A stretch of 24,859 bases of DNA from an uncultured Christensenella sp. (GCA_910579295.1 CAJTTC010000022.1:1-24859); one strand, 5' to 3'; counted from the stretch's first letter, positions 1 to 7,906 are shown. The notes: generated by a model not told the origin, from the letters alone. Numbers and translations are program-made.

Positions 1-72
1 CAGCACGCCGAGAGCATACGCGCCCTTCAACCGTCTGACGGCGGCGGCAACGGCTTTTAAGGGATTACCCTT
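1..72 (-). pseudogene. glmS: Internal fragment of glmS (glutamine--fructose-6-phosphate aminotransferase)
   Basis: On the minus strand, in the frame whose last codon is at 3..1, the segment reads KGNPLKAV, then three alanines, then RRLKGAYALGVL. This matches the glutaminase domain of GlmS around the conserved 'rLkGaYAlgVl' strand. GlmS makes glucosamine-6-phosphate, the entry point to UDP-GlcNAc. No start codon or N-terminal catalytic Cys is present. Upstream, the same DNA belongs to the polymerase ORF in another frame, with the junction at about 65-76. The fragment leaves the window at position 1, so what lies beyond is unknown. It may be a recombination scar or a contig-end chimera. The family match rests on about 24 residues. 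Confidence 0.72.
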
Positions 73-512
73 GGTAAAAACAAAAATGTCAGTTCCGCCA
101 AATGAGCCAATAAGCCACTTTCTTTTCCTTTTATGTTGCCAAATCCATATGCACTAATATCTTTAAGGAGTGAAATAGAATAAGCAAGAAATCCAACAAT
201 AAAAACAATGCTAACCGTCTTGAAACTTATGCTGTCTTCTATTTTATACGCTTTACTTTTTTTAATGTAACAATAGAAAATGCTGAACAAAAAACTGACT
301 ATAAAAATAAGTATAAATAATATAAGCAACCGCATTAAAGACGTGGCGGTTACCAAGTTAAACCCATATAAATCGTGAATAATCAAATTATTAAGATCTA
401 TTAAAATCAGGTACACGGATGATATCAAGACGAATGGAGTAAAAACTGTTTTATATCTTTTATAATCAATATAAATCATTGATATCATCAAAAAATTAAA
501 AATTGTTAGCAT
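57..512 (-). CDS. Truncated oligosaccharide repeat-unit polymerase (Wzy-like), N-terminal part
   Basis: A 151-residue hydrophobic protein with about four membrane segments (near residues 3-15, 24-41, 60-84 and 98-115), followed by GNIKGKESGLLAHLAELTF. The last part resembles the 'KGK-sG-hL' loop of O-antigen or capsule repeat-unit polymerases, which join lipid-linked repeat units outside the membrane. Such enzymes normally run to about 400 residues with 10-12 helices, so roughly the last two thirds is missing. The stop at 57-59 falls inside sequence that encodes GlmS in another frame, so the truncation follows from the junction at about 65-76. It starts 4 bases after the upstream glycosyltransferase stop, with a weak ribosome site, and is the last gene of the polysaccharide operon seen here. 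It is very AT-rich, as is usual for wzy. Probably non-functional as drawn. Confidence 0.6.
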   Translation of the reverse strand: MLTIFNFLMISMIYIDYKRYKTVFTPFVLISSVYLILIDLNNLIIHDLYGFNLVTATSLMRLLILFILIFIVSFLFSIFYCYIKKSKAYKIEDSISFKTVSIVFIVGFLAYSISLLKDISAYGFGNIKGKESGLLAHLAELTFLFLPRVIP

Positions 513-516
513 AAAA

Positions 517-1617
517 TTAATCTTTTAATAATGAAAAATAAATTTTTTCCATTAATTCAACGTTTTTGTTCCAGTCGTAAAGCTTTTTAACCCTTTCAAC
601 AGCCGCTTTCGACATTTTCATTCTCATATCTTCATCTATCAAAAGTCGATACATATTTTCCGCAATGGCATTAACCTCGCCTTTGGGCGCAATTAAACCG
701 GTGACGCCGTCCTCTACCACTTCGGCAAAGCCGTCGGCATCGCTAACTTGTACAGGAATACCGCAAGCCATCGCTTCAACCGCAGCAACGCCGAAGGATT
801 CGCTGTTACTGTTACTGTTACTGTTACTGAATGTAAACCGATTATAAATTTCAGGCAAGCGATTATTATCAATATATCCGCACAATTTTATTTTTTCTTG
901 CATGAAATTTTCGTCGATAAGTTTTTGCAACTCATCTTTCAACTCACCTTTCCCATAAATTTCATAGCATACCTTATCCAACAATTCGTTTCTTCCTTCG
1001 GCTATTAATCTTTTATGCAATAATACAAATGCGTTAATAGTATCAGCTATACCGTATTTAGGGCTTAGTGTTTTTACTGTGCCTAGTATAATTTTATCAT
1101 TAGGTTTAACCGCGCTAATCGGTTTAAATCGGCTGATATCCACACCAAAAGGGGTAATGAAATAATCGCGGTCTACTAATTTTTTGGATTGTCTTGCCAT
1201 ACAGTTCGACGTGGAAGCAACAGCGTCATAAAAAGCGAGATTCTTCTTTATTAATTTGTACTTAAACTTACTTTGATACGGAAAATCATAAACATCACTT
1301 CCCCAGATGTTTAAAAGTGAATGCTTCAATTTTGCTCTTCTACCCAAAGTCCCATATCCGCTGGCGTAATGAATATTTATAACGTCAAATTTTTCTTTTT
1401 TGACAATACGCTTTAATTGTCCCGCATTCAAATAATATCCGAAAGGCGACGCAAACTTAAGAGGAACAATATGAACATTTTTATTGTACAACCCGGCATT
1501 ATCCCCTAAATCGTTTTTACAAGTTATGACCGTAACATCATGTCCTCGTTCAGCAAAAGCGTTTGCCCACCTGACAATATGGATACTTTTAGCAGCCGAA
1601 ATATAAGCTATCTTCAT
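517..1617 (-). CDS. GT4-family glycosyltransferase with an (SN)n repeat beside the EX7E motif
   Basis: A 366-residue retaining glycosyltransferase of the GT-B fold (GT4 family), expected to add a sugar from a nucleotide donor to a lipid-linked glycan at the inner membrane face. The N-terminal domain opens with MKIAYISAAKSIHIVRWANA and has the acceptor-side WGSDVYDFP. The C-terminal donor domain has ESFGVAAVEAMACGIP, whose two Glu form the EX7E motif, then a glycine-rich GVTGLIAP. Just before the first Glu lies SNSNSNSNS, encoded by a hexamer tandem repeat (803-829). The start codon directly abuts the stop of the upstream dehydrogenase gene. The sugar transferred cannot be told from sequence; a diacetamido-uronic acid is possible because the gene follows that pathway. 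The family is clear, the specificity is not. Confidence 0.9.
   Translation of the reverse strand: MKIAYISAAKSIHIVRWANAFAERGHDVTVITCKNDLGDNAGLYNKNVHIVPLKFASPFGYYLNAGQLKRIVKKEKFDVINIHYASGYGTLGRRAKLKHSLLNIWGSDVYDFPYQSKFKYKLIKKNLAFYDAVASTSNCMARQSKKLVDRDYFITPFGVDISRFKPISAVKPNDKIILGTVKTLSPKYGIADTINAFVLLHKRLIAEGRNELLDKVCYEIYGKGELKDELQKLIDENFMQEKIKLCGYIDNNRLPEIYNRFTFSNSNSNSNSESFGVAAVEAMACGIPVQVSDADGFAEVVEDGVTGLIAPKGEVNAIAENMYRLLIDEDMRMKMSKAAVERVKKLYDWNKNVELMEKIYFSLLKD
803..829. repeat. Hexamer tandem repeat (CTGTTA)4 + CTG inside a glycosyltransferase gene
   Basis: Four perfect copies of CTGTTA plus three bases on the + strand. On the coding strand they read AGTAAC repeats, giving alternating Ser-Asn. 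The unit is six bases, so gain or loss of copies keeps the frame and changes only the number of SN pairs next to the EX7E donor-site motif. Confidence 0.93.
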
Positions 1618-2700
1618 TTATTTATCAAATCTTCCTTTAAAATCAACAGACGCACACTCTTTAAGCGGTAATTTAACAGCCTTATTTTCCGCCGCAGATT
1701 TATACACCGACAATACAAGCTCCAATGCGTTTCTTCCCGCAACCGCGTCAACGTAAGGCTTTCTATCGTTTTCAATTGCGGAAATCATATCTGCAAATAA
1801 GCTGGTATGCCCATTGCCATATACGTTTACCGTCTGTTCAAACAACCCTTTATTGCTTTGGTCAGCGTCCGTTTCGTCGGAAAAATCCCACACTTCAATC
1901 GCATTCGTGGACTTTCCACCCAACTTTACAGTACCTTTTTCGCCAAATAAATACAGCGTTTCTTCAAGATTTTTAGGATAGACATTAGTCGTACCCTCAA
2001 TAGTACCAATAGCGCCGTTTTTAAATTTGACGACCGCCATACCGATATCTTCACATTCCAGATAGTCGTGGAACTGTTGCTTTGTAACGCCGTAAACTGA
2101 TTCAATTTCATCGCCCATCATCCAGCGAAGTAAATCAATACCATGAATACACTGATTCATTAAAGCGCCGCCGTCCTGCGCCCACGTACCGCGCCATTTT
2201 GCTTGCTCATAATAATCTTTATTACGATTCCAACGGACGTGAACCGAACCGTGCGAAAGCTTGCCGAACCTTCCGTTTTCGAGAGCTTGCCTTGTCTGCT
2301 GAACGGCTATATTAAACCTGTTCTGGTGACAAGCCGAAACTTTTACACCCTTCTCTTTTGAAAGCGAGATAATTTTGTCGGCGTCCGCCAAACTCATCGC
2401 CATAGGCTTTTCGATAATCACGTTAATTCCGTGTTCGATACAAAATAAGGCGATTTCCGCGTGTTTGCCACTTTCTGTTGCAATACTAATCAACTGCAAA
2501 TCAGGGTGCTCGGCAATCATCTTTTTGTAATCGGAATAATGCAAAATACTCACATCGCTTTCTAACCCATGCTTTGCAAGAACGTCATTCATACGCTCGG
2601 GAATAACGTCGCAAACCGCCACGATTTCAAGCTTATTTGCAACCGCCGCTTTAATGTGATTGGTTGAAATTCTTCCGCAACCTATCAATGCATATTTCAT
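1618..2700 (-). CDS. wbpB: Gfo/Idh/MocA oxidoreductase, WbpB/WlbA-like UDP-GlcNAc-uronate 3-dehydrogenase
   Basis: A 360-residue NAD(P)-dependent dehydrogenase. The N-terminal Rossmann fold starts ALIGCGRIS (residues 4-12); EKPMAMSLADAD follows at 97-108 with the catalytic-type Lys98. The C-terminal domain has KWRGTWAQDGGALMNQCIHG with the active-site His near 186, typical of the WlbA/WbpB branch. That enzyme oxidises C3 of UDP-N-acetylglucosaminuronic acid to the 3-keto sugar, the substrate of the WbpE aminotransferase. The gene lies 3 bases after wbpA and directly abuts the next glycosyltransferase. Family is certain. The exact step is inferred from the neighbours wbpA, wbpD and wbpE, which form the same pathway. 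Confidence 0.88.
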   Translation of the reverse strand: MKYALIGCGRISTNHIKAAVANKLEIVAVCDVIPERMNDVLAKHGLESDVSILHYSDYKKMIAEHPDLQLISIATESGKHAEIALFCIEHGINVIIEKPMAMSLADADKIISLSKEKGVKVSACHQNRFNIAVQQTRQALENGRFGKLSHGSVHVRWNRNKDYYEQAKWRGTWAQDGGALMNQCIHGIDLLRWMMGDEIESVYGVTKQQFHDYLECEDIGMAVVKFKNGAIGTIEGTTNVYPKNLEETLYLFGEKGTVKLGGKSTNAIEVWDFSDETDADQSNKGLFEQTVNVYGNGHTSLFADMISAIENDRKPYVDAVAGRNALELVLSVYKSAAENKAVKLPLKECASVDFKGRFDK

Positions 2701-2703
2701 AAA

Positions 2704-4026
2704 TCAAAGCACCTCGATATTGGCTCTGTTTTTGATATTTTTCATTACGTTTTTGGTATCAAAAATTGCCTTTGCATTATCTGCAACCAATTGATAATCT
2801 ACCATTTTTGTATGACCGGCCGTCACTATAACAGCATCATATTTCTTAATTATTGCAGCAGTAATTTCAGGTAAACTGCTATATTGCTTTCCATGGTAAC
2901 GGTAACTGCTTACAAACGGGTCGAAGTAATCAACCTCGCAACCTTCCGCATTCATCAATTCTCTTACAACAAGAGCAGGGCTTTCACGGTAATCGTCGAT
3001 ATCGTTTTTATATGCCACGCCGAGCTGCAAAATTTTTGCACCGTTAAGCGATTTTTTGTGCTTATTCAGCAAATCACCCAAACGTTCCACTGTATATTCG
3101 GGCATTTTATCGTTTATCATCATAGACGATTCTATCATAGAAGTATGGAAACCGTACTCTCTTGCTTTCCACGAAAGATAATAGGGATCGAGAGGAATAC
3201 AGTGCCCGCCGAGCCCGGGTCCGGGATAGAAAGGCTGGAAGCCGTAAGGCTTAGTCTTTGCCGCGTCGATGACTTCCCAAATGCTGATACCCATTTTATG
3301 GCAAAGCTGCGCGAGCTCGTTTACTAAACCGATATTAATATTGCGATAAGTGTTTTCGAGTATCTTTTCCATTTCCGCAACCGCAGGCGACGACACTTCG
3401 TGGATATCGCTCTGTAAAACGGCACGATACATTGTAGCAATAACTTCGGTGGCGTCTTTCCCAATAGCTCCGACAACCTTAGGAGTATTCTTCGTCTTAT
3501 AAATTAAATTACCCGGATCGACGCGTTCGGGGCTGAATCCGAGATAAAAATCTTCGCCGCACTTCAAGCCGCTACCCTCTTCCAAAATAGGCTTTATCAA
3601 TTCCTCCGTAGTTCCCGGATAGGTCGTAGATTCAAGCACAACCATTGTATTCTTCTTTAAATGCTTTGAAATTGCTATTGCGCTGTCGCGAACATAGCTG
3701 ATATCCGGTTGCTGGTGCGCGTCGAGCGGCGTGGGAACGCAAATTGCGATAAAGTCCACGTCCTTAATGAACGCGAAATCGGTCGTTGCGGAAAGCATAC
3801 CGCTTTTTACGATAGCCGACAGCTCGGAATCCACAACGTCACCTATATAGTTATGTCCCTCGTTTACCATTTTCACCTTAGATTCTTGGACATCGAATCC
3901 AATTGTCTTAAAGCCCGCCTTTGCCTTTTCAACCGCAAGTGGAAGTCCAACATAGCCAAGCCCGCACACGCCTACGATGACAGACTTTTCTTCAATCTTC
4001 TTCAATAACAATTCTTTCATATTCAT
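2704..4026 (-). CDS. wbpA: UDP-N-acetylglucosamine 6-dehydrogenase (WbpA type)
   Basis: A 440-residue nucleotide-sugar dehydrogenase. The N-terminal NAD domain carries VGVCGLGYVGLPLA (residues 18-31) and ICVPTPLD (95-102); the central helix has EMEKILENTYRNINI; the catalytic Cys is C276 in PGPGLGGHCIPLDPYYLSW. These enzymes oxidise C6 of the hexose to a carboxylate in two NAD-dependent steps. The WbpA/WecC-type sequence beside wbpB, wbpD and wbpE points to UDP-GlcNAc as substrate, giving UDP-GlcNAcA. The start has AAGGAG just upstream, 2 bases after the wbpD stop; a second ATG two codons in is an alternative. A UDP-glucose or UDP-ManNAc substrate is less likely in this context. Confidence 0.92.
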   Translation of the reverse strand: MNMKELLLKKIEEKSVIVGVCGLGYVGLPLAVEKAKAGFKTIGFDVQESKVKMVNEGHNYIGDVVDSELSAIVKSGMLSATTDFAFIKDVDFIAICVPTPLDAHQQPDISYVRDSAIAISKHLKKNTMVVLESTTYPGTTEELIKPILEEGSGLKCGEDFYLGFSPERVDPGNLIYKTKNTPKVVGAIGKDATEVIATMYRAVLQSDIHEVSSPAVAEMEKILENTYRNINIGLVNELAQLCHKMGISIWEVIDAAKTKPYGFQPFYPGPGLGGHCIPLDPYYLSWKAREYGFHTSMIESSMMINDKMPEYTVERLGDLLNKHKKSLNGAKILQLGVAYKNDIDDYRESPALVVRELMNAEGCEVDYFDPFVSSYRYHGKQYSSLPEITAAIIKKYDAVIVTAGHTKMVDYQLVADNAKAIFDTKNVMKNIKNRANIEVL

Positions 4027-4028
4027 AG

Positions 4029-4598
4029 TTAAATCTCCTTAACCCTTTTTGCTGAGTTTATATATTTTTTACCGCATTTACAAATTGCAATATTGTTTTC
4101 AAAGTTCAGTTTTACGCCGCAGTAACACACGTAACCACTAACTCGCGCAGGGTTACCCTTTACTATCGCGTAATCGGGCACATCCTTAGTTACGACGCTA
4201 CCAGCCCCTATCAAAGCATATTTACCTATCCTGTGACCGCATACTATTGTACTGTTCGCACCCACGCTGCAACCTTTTTCTAAAATAGTTTCTCTGTATT
4301 CATCTTTTCTGATTATGTGGCTTCTTGGATTAATTACGTTGGTAAACACACAGCTCGGCCCTAAAAAAACGTCGTCCTCGCAAACAACACCTGTATAAAC
4401 CGAAACGTTATTCTGAATTTTTACGTTATTTCCAATTACCACCTGCGGAGAAATAACCACATTTTGACCGATATTACAGCGTTCGCCGATTTTGCATCCA
4501 CTCATAATATGGCTGAAATGCCAAATCTTAGTTCCTTTGCCTATCTGACAGGGCTCGTCGATATAACTTGACTCATGCACGAAGTATTCCGCGTTCAT
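4029..4598 (-). CDS. wbpD: UDP-3-amino-sugar N-acetyltransferase, WbpD/WlbB-like hexapeptide protein
   Basis: A 189-residue left-handed beta-helix acyltransferase. Hexapeptide repeats run from about residue 15 to 140 (for example IGKGTKI, IGERCNIGQNVVIS, VIGNNVKIQNNVSVY, IGAGSVVTKDV), followed by the conserved GNPARVSGYVC. Homologues use acetyl-CoA to acetylate the 3-amino group of UDP-GlcNAc3NA, the last step to UDP-GlcNAc3NAcA. The C-terminus carries paired Cys motifs, C158-x-C160 and C173-x-C175, that look like a small zinc ribbon. It starts immediately at the stop of wbpE, with no gap, suggesting coupled translation. Assignment rests on family and neighbours together. Confidence 0.9.
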   Translation of the reverse strand: MNAEYFVHESSYIDEPCQIGKGTKIWHFSHIMSGCKIGERCNIGQNVVISPQVVIGNNVKIQNNVSVYTGVVCEDDVFLGPSCVFTNVINPRSHIIRKDEYRETILEKGCSVGANSTIVCGHRIGKYALIGAGSVVTKDVPDYAIVKGNPARVSGYVCYCGVKLNFENNIAICKCGKKYINSAKRVKEI

Positions 4599-5720
4599 TT
4601 ATATCTCCAAAAGCGCGTTGCAAATATATTCTATATCGCTATCTTCAAGATACGGATGCATAGGTATGCTCAATACCCTGTCCGCAAGATTTGAGGAAAC
4701 TTTCAAGTCGCTCAAATTAAAGTTATAGTTTTTAAACGCCGTCTGATTATGCATTGCAATCGGATAATATATCATCGTCTGTATGCCCTTCGATTTCAAG
4801 GCATTCTGCACTTTAACTCTTTCTTCGGCATCTTTAAGAATTAAGGTATATTGCGCCCAACTACTTTCAAAACCTTTCGGCACAAGCGGCGTAATGTATT
4901 TTTCTTTTAATAACTCGGTATATTTATTAGCGATAACGTTTCTGTTTACTAACTCGTAATCTTCAAAGGCTTTTAGCTTTTCAAGTAAAATCGCCGCCTG
5001 TACGGTATCCAATCTTGAATTGTAACCGATTCTTATGTTATCGTACTTATAAGAGCCTTTACCGTGCACCGCAAGCGAGCACATTAAATCATAGTATTCT
5101 TTGTTATCTGTAAAGATTGCGCCGCCGTCACCGTAGCACCCGACGGGTTTTGCAGGAAAAAACGACGTCGTGGAAATATCGCCGAAAGAACAAGCTTTTT
5201 TACCGTTTATACTTCCGCCGAACCCCTGCGCACCGTCCTCCAATATTGGCAATCCGTATTTATCTGCCACCTTGCGTATTTTTGTATAATCAGCACATTG
5301 CCCGAACAAATCCACAGCAATAATACATTTAGGCGTTAATTTACCTTCGGCTAAGACTTCGGTAATAGCTTTATCCAGCTTGTCCGCGTCAAGATTAAAA
5401 GTTCTTTCTTCAACGTCCACAAAAATGCAGATTGCGCCTTCGAGCGCGGGCGTTTCGGCACTCGCAAAAAACGTAAAATCAGGGACAAAAACAGCGTCGC
5501 CCTTTCCTACACCAAAACATCTTAAAGCGATAGTCAAAGCGTCCGTTCCGTTAGCGCAAGTCAAACAGTACTTCGCGCCGCAATAATCCGCAAGCTTTTG
5601 CGAGAGTTCTTTCACTTCCTCGCCGCCTATATAGTGACCGTCGTCAAGTACCTTTTGAATGCGGGAATCAATTCCCGACTTTAATACTTGATACTGTTTT
5701 TGCAAGTCAATAAACTGCAT
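4599..5720 (-). CDS. wbpE: PLP-dependent UDP-3-keto-sugar aminotransferase, WbpE/WlbC-like
   Basis: A 373-residue DegT/DnrJ/EryC1/StrS-family aminotransferase. It opens MQFIDLQKQY; NGTDAL (residues 57-62) binds the cofactor phosphate; EDGAQGFGG (161-169) holds the Asp162 that pairs with the PLP ring nitrogen; the Schiff-base lysine is K191 in SFFPAKPVGCYGDGGA. WbpE homologues move an amino group from glutamate to C3 of UDP-3-keto-GlcNAcA. It sits 5 bases after a glycosyltransferase gene and directly abuts wbpD. The residues are intact and the length is normal. The exact sugar substrate is inferred from the neighbouring wbpA, wbpB and wbpD. Confidence 0.91.
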   Translation of the reverse strand: MQFIDLQKQYQVLKSGIDSRIQKVLDDGHYIGGEEVKELSQKLADYCGAKYCLTCANGTDALTIALRCFGVGKGDAVFVPDFTFFASAETPALEGAICIFVDVEERTFNLDADKLDKAITEVLAEGKLTPKCIIAVDLFGQCADYTKIRKVADKYGLPILEDGAQGFGGSINGKKACSFGDISTTSFFPAKPVGCYGDGGAIFTDNKEYYDLMCSLAVHGKGSYKYDNIRIGYNSRLDTVQAAILLEKLKAFEDYELVNRNVIANKYTELLKEKYITPLVPKGFESSWAQYTLILKDAEERVKVQNALKSKGIQTMIYYPIAMHNQTAFKNYNFNLSDLKVSSNLADRVLSIPMHPYLEDSDIEYICNALLEI

Positions 5721-5725
5721 ATTAT

Positions 5726-6985
5726 TTACCTCTTGTAATGCTCAACCGCATAGTCAATAACTTCTTCAAGTTTAGTTGTCAATATGGAATAATCGAAGTC
5801 TTTTGCCGCATTCTCCGCATTTTTGCAAAGCCGCGCGTACTCACTGTCAGACATATTATAAACTTTTAATACTGCTTCTGCTATCGATTCGGGCTTTTGA
5901 TCGTCTAAACTGAAACCGCAATCGTATTTTTCTATCAAATCGTAATTTACTTTCACGGTAGACAATATAGGTTTACCCGCCGCCATATAATCAAACAACT
6001 TGTTCCAGCTGACGCCGTACTCTGAAACTCCGGTCTGCTTTACGCTTATGACATTCACATTCGCTTTCGAGCAAATATACGGAATATACTTTTTATCCAC
6101 CCGTCCTTTAAATTTAACCGAGTTTATTCCTTTTTCAGCGCAATAGCACTCTAATTCTCCACGCATATCGCCGTCACCGTAAATCAAGAAAGACACATCC
6201 TCTTTTTCTTTCAAAATTTCAGCGGCTTTAACAAGCATATCGACAGCGTTAACCATTCTTATCGAACCTGCGTAAATTACCTTGAAATTATTATTGTTTA
6301 GATCCGTATCGGATAATGCATTTTCAGCCCTATGACTGTTTTGTTCAGAAATATCTATGCCGTTATTCAAATTGAAAATTTTGTTTAAATCTACCTTTTT
6401 ACCCCAACCCTTTTCTTTAATATAATCTTTACCGCCCTCCATAGTAAATACCAAAGCATCGGCACGACGATAAATCTTCTTTTCTAATGAATATAACACT
6501 CTTATGGCGGGATTTGAATTTGAAAAACCTTTGTATTCGACAATTGACAAAGGCCATAAATCACGCACCTCTACTACGCAAGGCAATTTATGCTTTTTTG
6601 CAAATTTTTCTGCTTTCCACGCGGTAAATAAATCCGGCGTAGAGGTGTATATTATATCCGGCTTTTCCCAACAATACTTCTTCCAAATCTTTTTTATACT
6701 GAAAGCAAAACCCAACATGTTTTTAATGCGTGATATCCAGTTGCCATGGTAAGGGGTAGACTTTAGGTAAGTATACATAACCCCCTTGTAATCAACGTCC
6801 TTAAAAAAGCATTTTTCGTCTTTTTCAATCATATTTATATCGGTGTTGTGAATTGTGCTTGAAGAAAAAATTCGCACCGCATAACCGCGACTGATAAGTT
6901 CTTTCGCAAAGAAGTAGTGTCTGCTCAATCCACCTTGCGACGGCGTTAAAGCATAATGATTGATTATCCAAATTGTTTTACTCAT
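5726..6985 (-). CDS. GT4-family glycosyltransferase, WbuB-like
   Basis: A 419-residue GT-B glycosyltransferase. It opens MSKTIWIINHYALTPSQGG and SRHYFFAKELISRGY, the N-terminus typical of WbuB-type enzymes. The acceptor domain has SLEKKIYRRADALVFTMEGG. The donor domain has IYAGSIRMVNAVDML, GDGDMRGELE and SEYGVSWNKLFDYMAAGKPIL, which takes the place of the EX7E region in this branch. WbuB is linked to amino-sugar transfer in O-antigen synthesis; here it is the second gene after the initiating sugar transferase, so it probably adds the second sugar to the undecaprenyl-linked primer. A strong ribosome site (GAGGTGG) precedes the ATG. Donor and acceptor are not known. Confidence 0.88.
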   Translation of the reverse strand: MSKTIWIINHYALTPSQGGLSRHYFFAKELISRGYAVRIFSSSTIHNTDINMIEKDEKCFFKDVDYKGVMYTYLKSTPYHGNWISRIKNMLGFAFSIKKIWKKYCWEKPDIIYTSTPDLFTAWKAEKFAKKHKLPCVVEVRDLWPLSIVEYKGFSNSNPAIRVLYSLEKKIYRRADALVFTMEGGKDYIKEKGWGKKVDLNKIFNLNNGIDISEQNSHRAENALSDTDLNNNNFKVIYAGSIRMVNAVDMLVKAAEILKEKEDVSFLIYGDGDMRGELECYCAEKGINSVKFKGRVDKKYIPYICSKANVNVISVKQTGVSEYGVSWNKLFDYMAAGKPILSTVKVNYDLIEKYDCGFSLDDQKPESIAEAVLKVYNMSDSEYARLCKNAENAAKDFDYSILTTKLEEVIDYAVEHYKR

Positions 6986-7061
6986 TAAACCACCTCTCTA
7001 TATCTCACCACATACGCATCACAACTACTGTTCGTCAGGCAAATACTCACCGACTATGCCT

Positions 7062-7793
7062 TCAATCAAGAATCTCGCCTTCCTTCCGTTCTATAGATTC
7101 GTCATCATTAACGACTTCTATGGAATTTGCGCTTAACTCTTCATTAGAATCAGCGCTCTTTTGTTCCGATTGGTCGGATTTTTCCTCTTCCTGCCTATGA
7201 ATCTCACCTGTGCCGCCTTCAACCACGCCATCATGTTTTAAGACGGAAATGAACGTACCGAAGAAACAACGGATATCAAAGAAAAAACCCATACGCTTTA
7301 CGTACTCGCCGTCAAGCGCAGCCTTTACCGGAATTTCCAACTCGTCCCTTCCGTTTATCTGCGCCCAACCTGTCAGTCCCGGCTTTATATCGTTAGCTCC
7401 GTATTTATCGCGCTCAGCAATTAAGTCATCCTGATTCCAAAGCGCGGGGCGAGGACCGATTATCGCCATTTGACCGGCGAAGATATTAAATATCTGTGGA
7501 AGTTCGTCAAGAGAAGTTTTTCTTAAAAATCCACCGACCTTAGTTATCCATTTTTTAGGGTCGTTCAACTCATGTGTAGGCGCATCGTGCGGCGTGTCAA
7601 TTCTCATAGTACGAAATTTTATAATTTTGAATAACTTCTTCTTTTTCCCCACGCGTTTCTGCTTAAAGAACACAGGCCCTTTACTGTCACACTTTATAGC
7701 AACCGCAATAATAAGCATTGGAAGCGCCAATATGATTATACCTGAAAAGGAAAGAACTAAATCAATAACTCTTTTTAAAAAATGTTTGTACAT
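7062..7793 (-). CDS. Initiating sugar transferase (polyprenyl-phosphate sugar-1-phosphate transferase)
   Basis: A 243-residue bacterial sugar transferase (PF02397, small PglC-like monotopic type). One hydrophobic re-entrant segment is near residues 12-32. The core has GPVFFKQKRVG, FKIIKFRTMR, the catalytic Asp-Glu in RKTSLDELPQIFNIFAG, IGPRPAL and KPGLTGWAQINGRDE. It transfers a sugar-1-phosphate from a UDP-sugar to undecaprenyl phosphate at the cytoplasmic face, starting the repeat unit. After EGGTGEIH (about residue 200) comes a tail of about 40 residues rich in Glu, Ser and Asp, longer than the family core and probably disordered. It is the first gene of the polysaccharide operon, under the promoter at 7878-7906. 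The donor sugar is unknown. Confidence 0.93.
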   Translation of the reverse strand: MYKHFLKRVIDLVLSFSGIIILALPMLIIAVAIKCDSKGPVFFKQKRVGKKKKLFKIIKFRTMRIDTPHDAPTHELNDPKKWITKVGGFLRKTSLDELPQIFNIFAGQMAIIGPRPALWNQDDLIAERDKYGANDIKPGLTGWAQINGRDELEIPVKAALDGEYVKRMGFFFDIRCFFGTFISVLKHDGVVEGGTGEIHRQEEEKSDQSEQKSADSNEELSANSIEVVNDDESIERKEGEILD

Positions 7794-7877
7794 AAATAAA
7801 ACCTATATTGAGAGTATCAAACGCTTCAACGTAAACCTTGATATTATTTTCCACAATTCGCCATAATTACATAATTT

Positions 7878-7906
7878 ATTATACAACAAACGGCGGTGAA
7901 AAGCAA
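7878..7906 (-). promoter_or_regulatory. Predicted sigma-A promoter of the polysaccharide operon
   Basis: Minus-strand -35 TTGCTT (7906-7901), a 17-base spacer and -10 TATAAT (7883-7878). This gives a start near 7871 and a leader of about 78 bases before the sugar transferase ATG at 7793. No other equally good promoter was seen in the 309 bases between the hairpin at 8103 and that gene. Confidence 0.75.

Noticed and set aside
803..829. CRISPR-like array
   Set aside because: The unit is only 6 bases with no spacers; it is a simple tandem repeat within a coding region.
7017..7083. Alternative frame after the sugar transferase reading ARFLIEGIVGEYLPDEQ before a stop
   Set aside because: It looks protein-like and would extend the sugar transferase through a +1 shift, but it is open for only about 21 codons, I recognise no family, and the annotated frame has a plausible stop. 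Probably chance.
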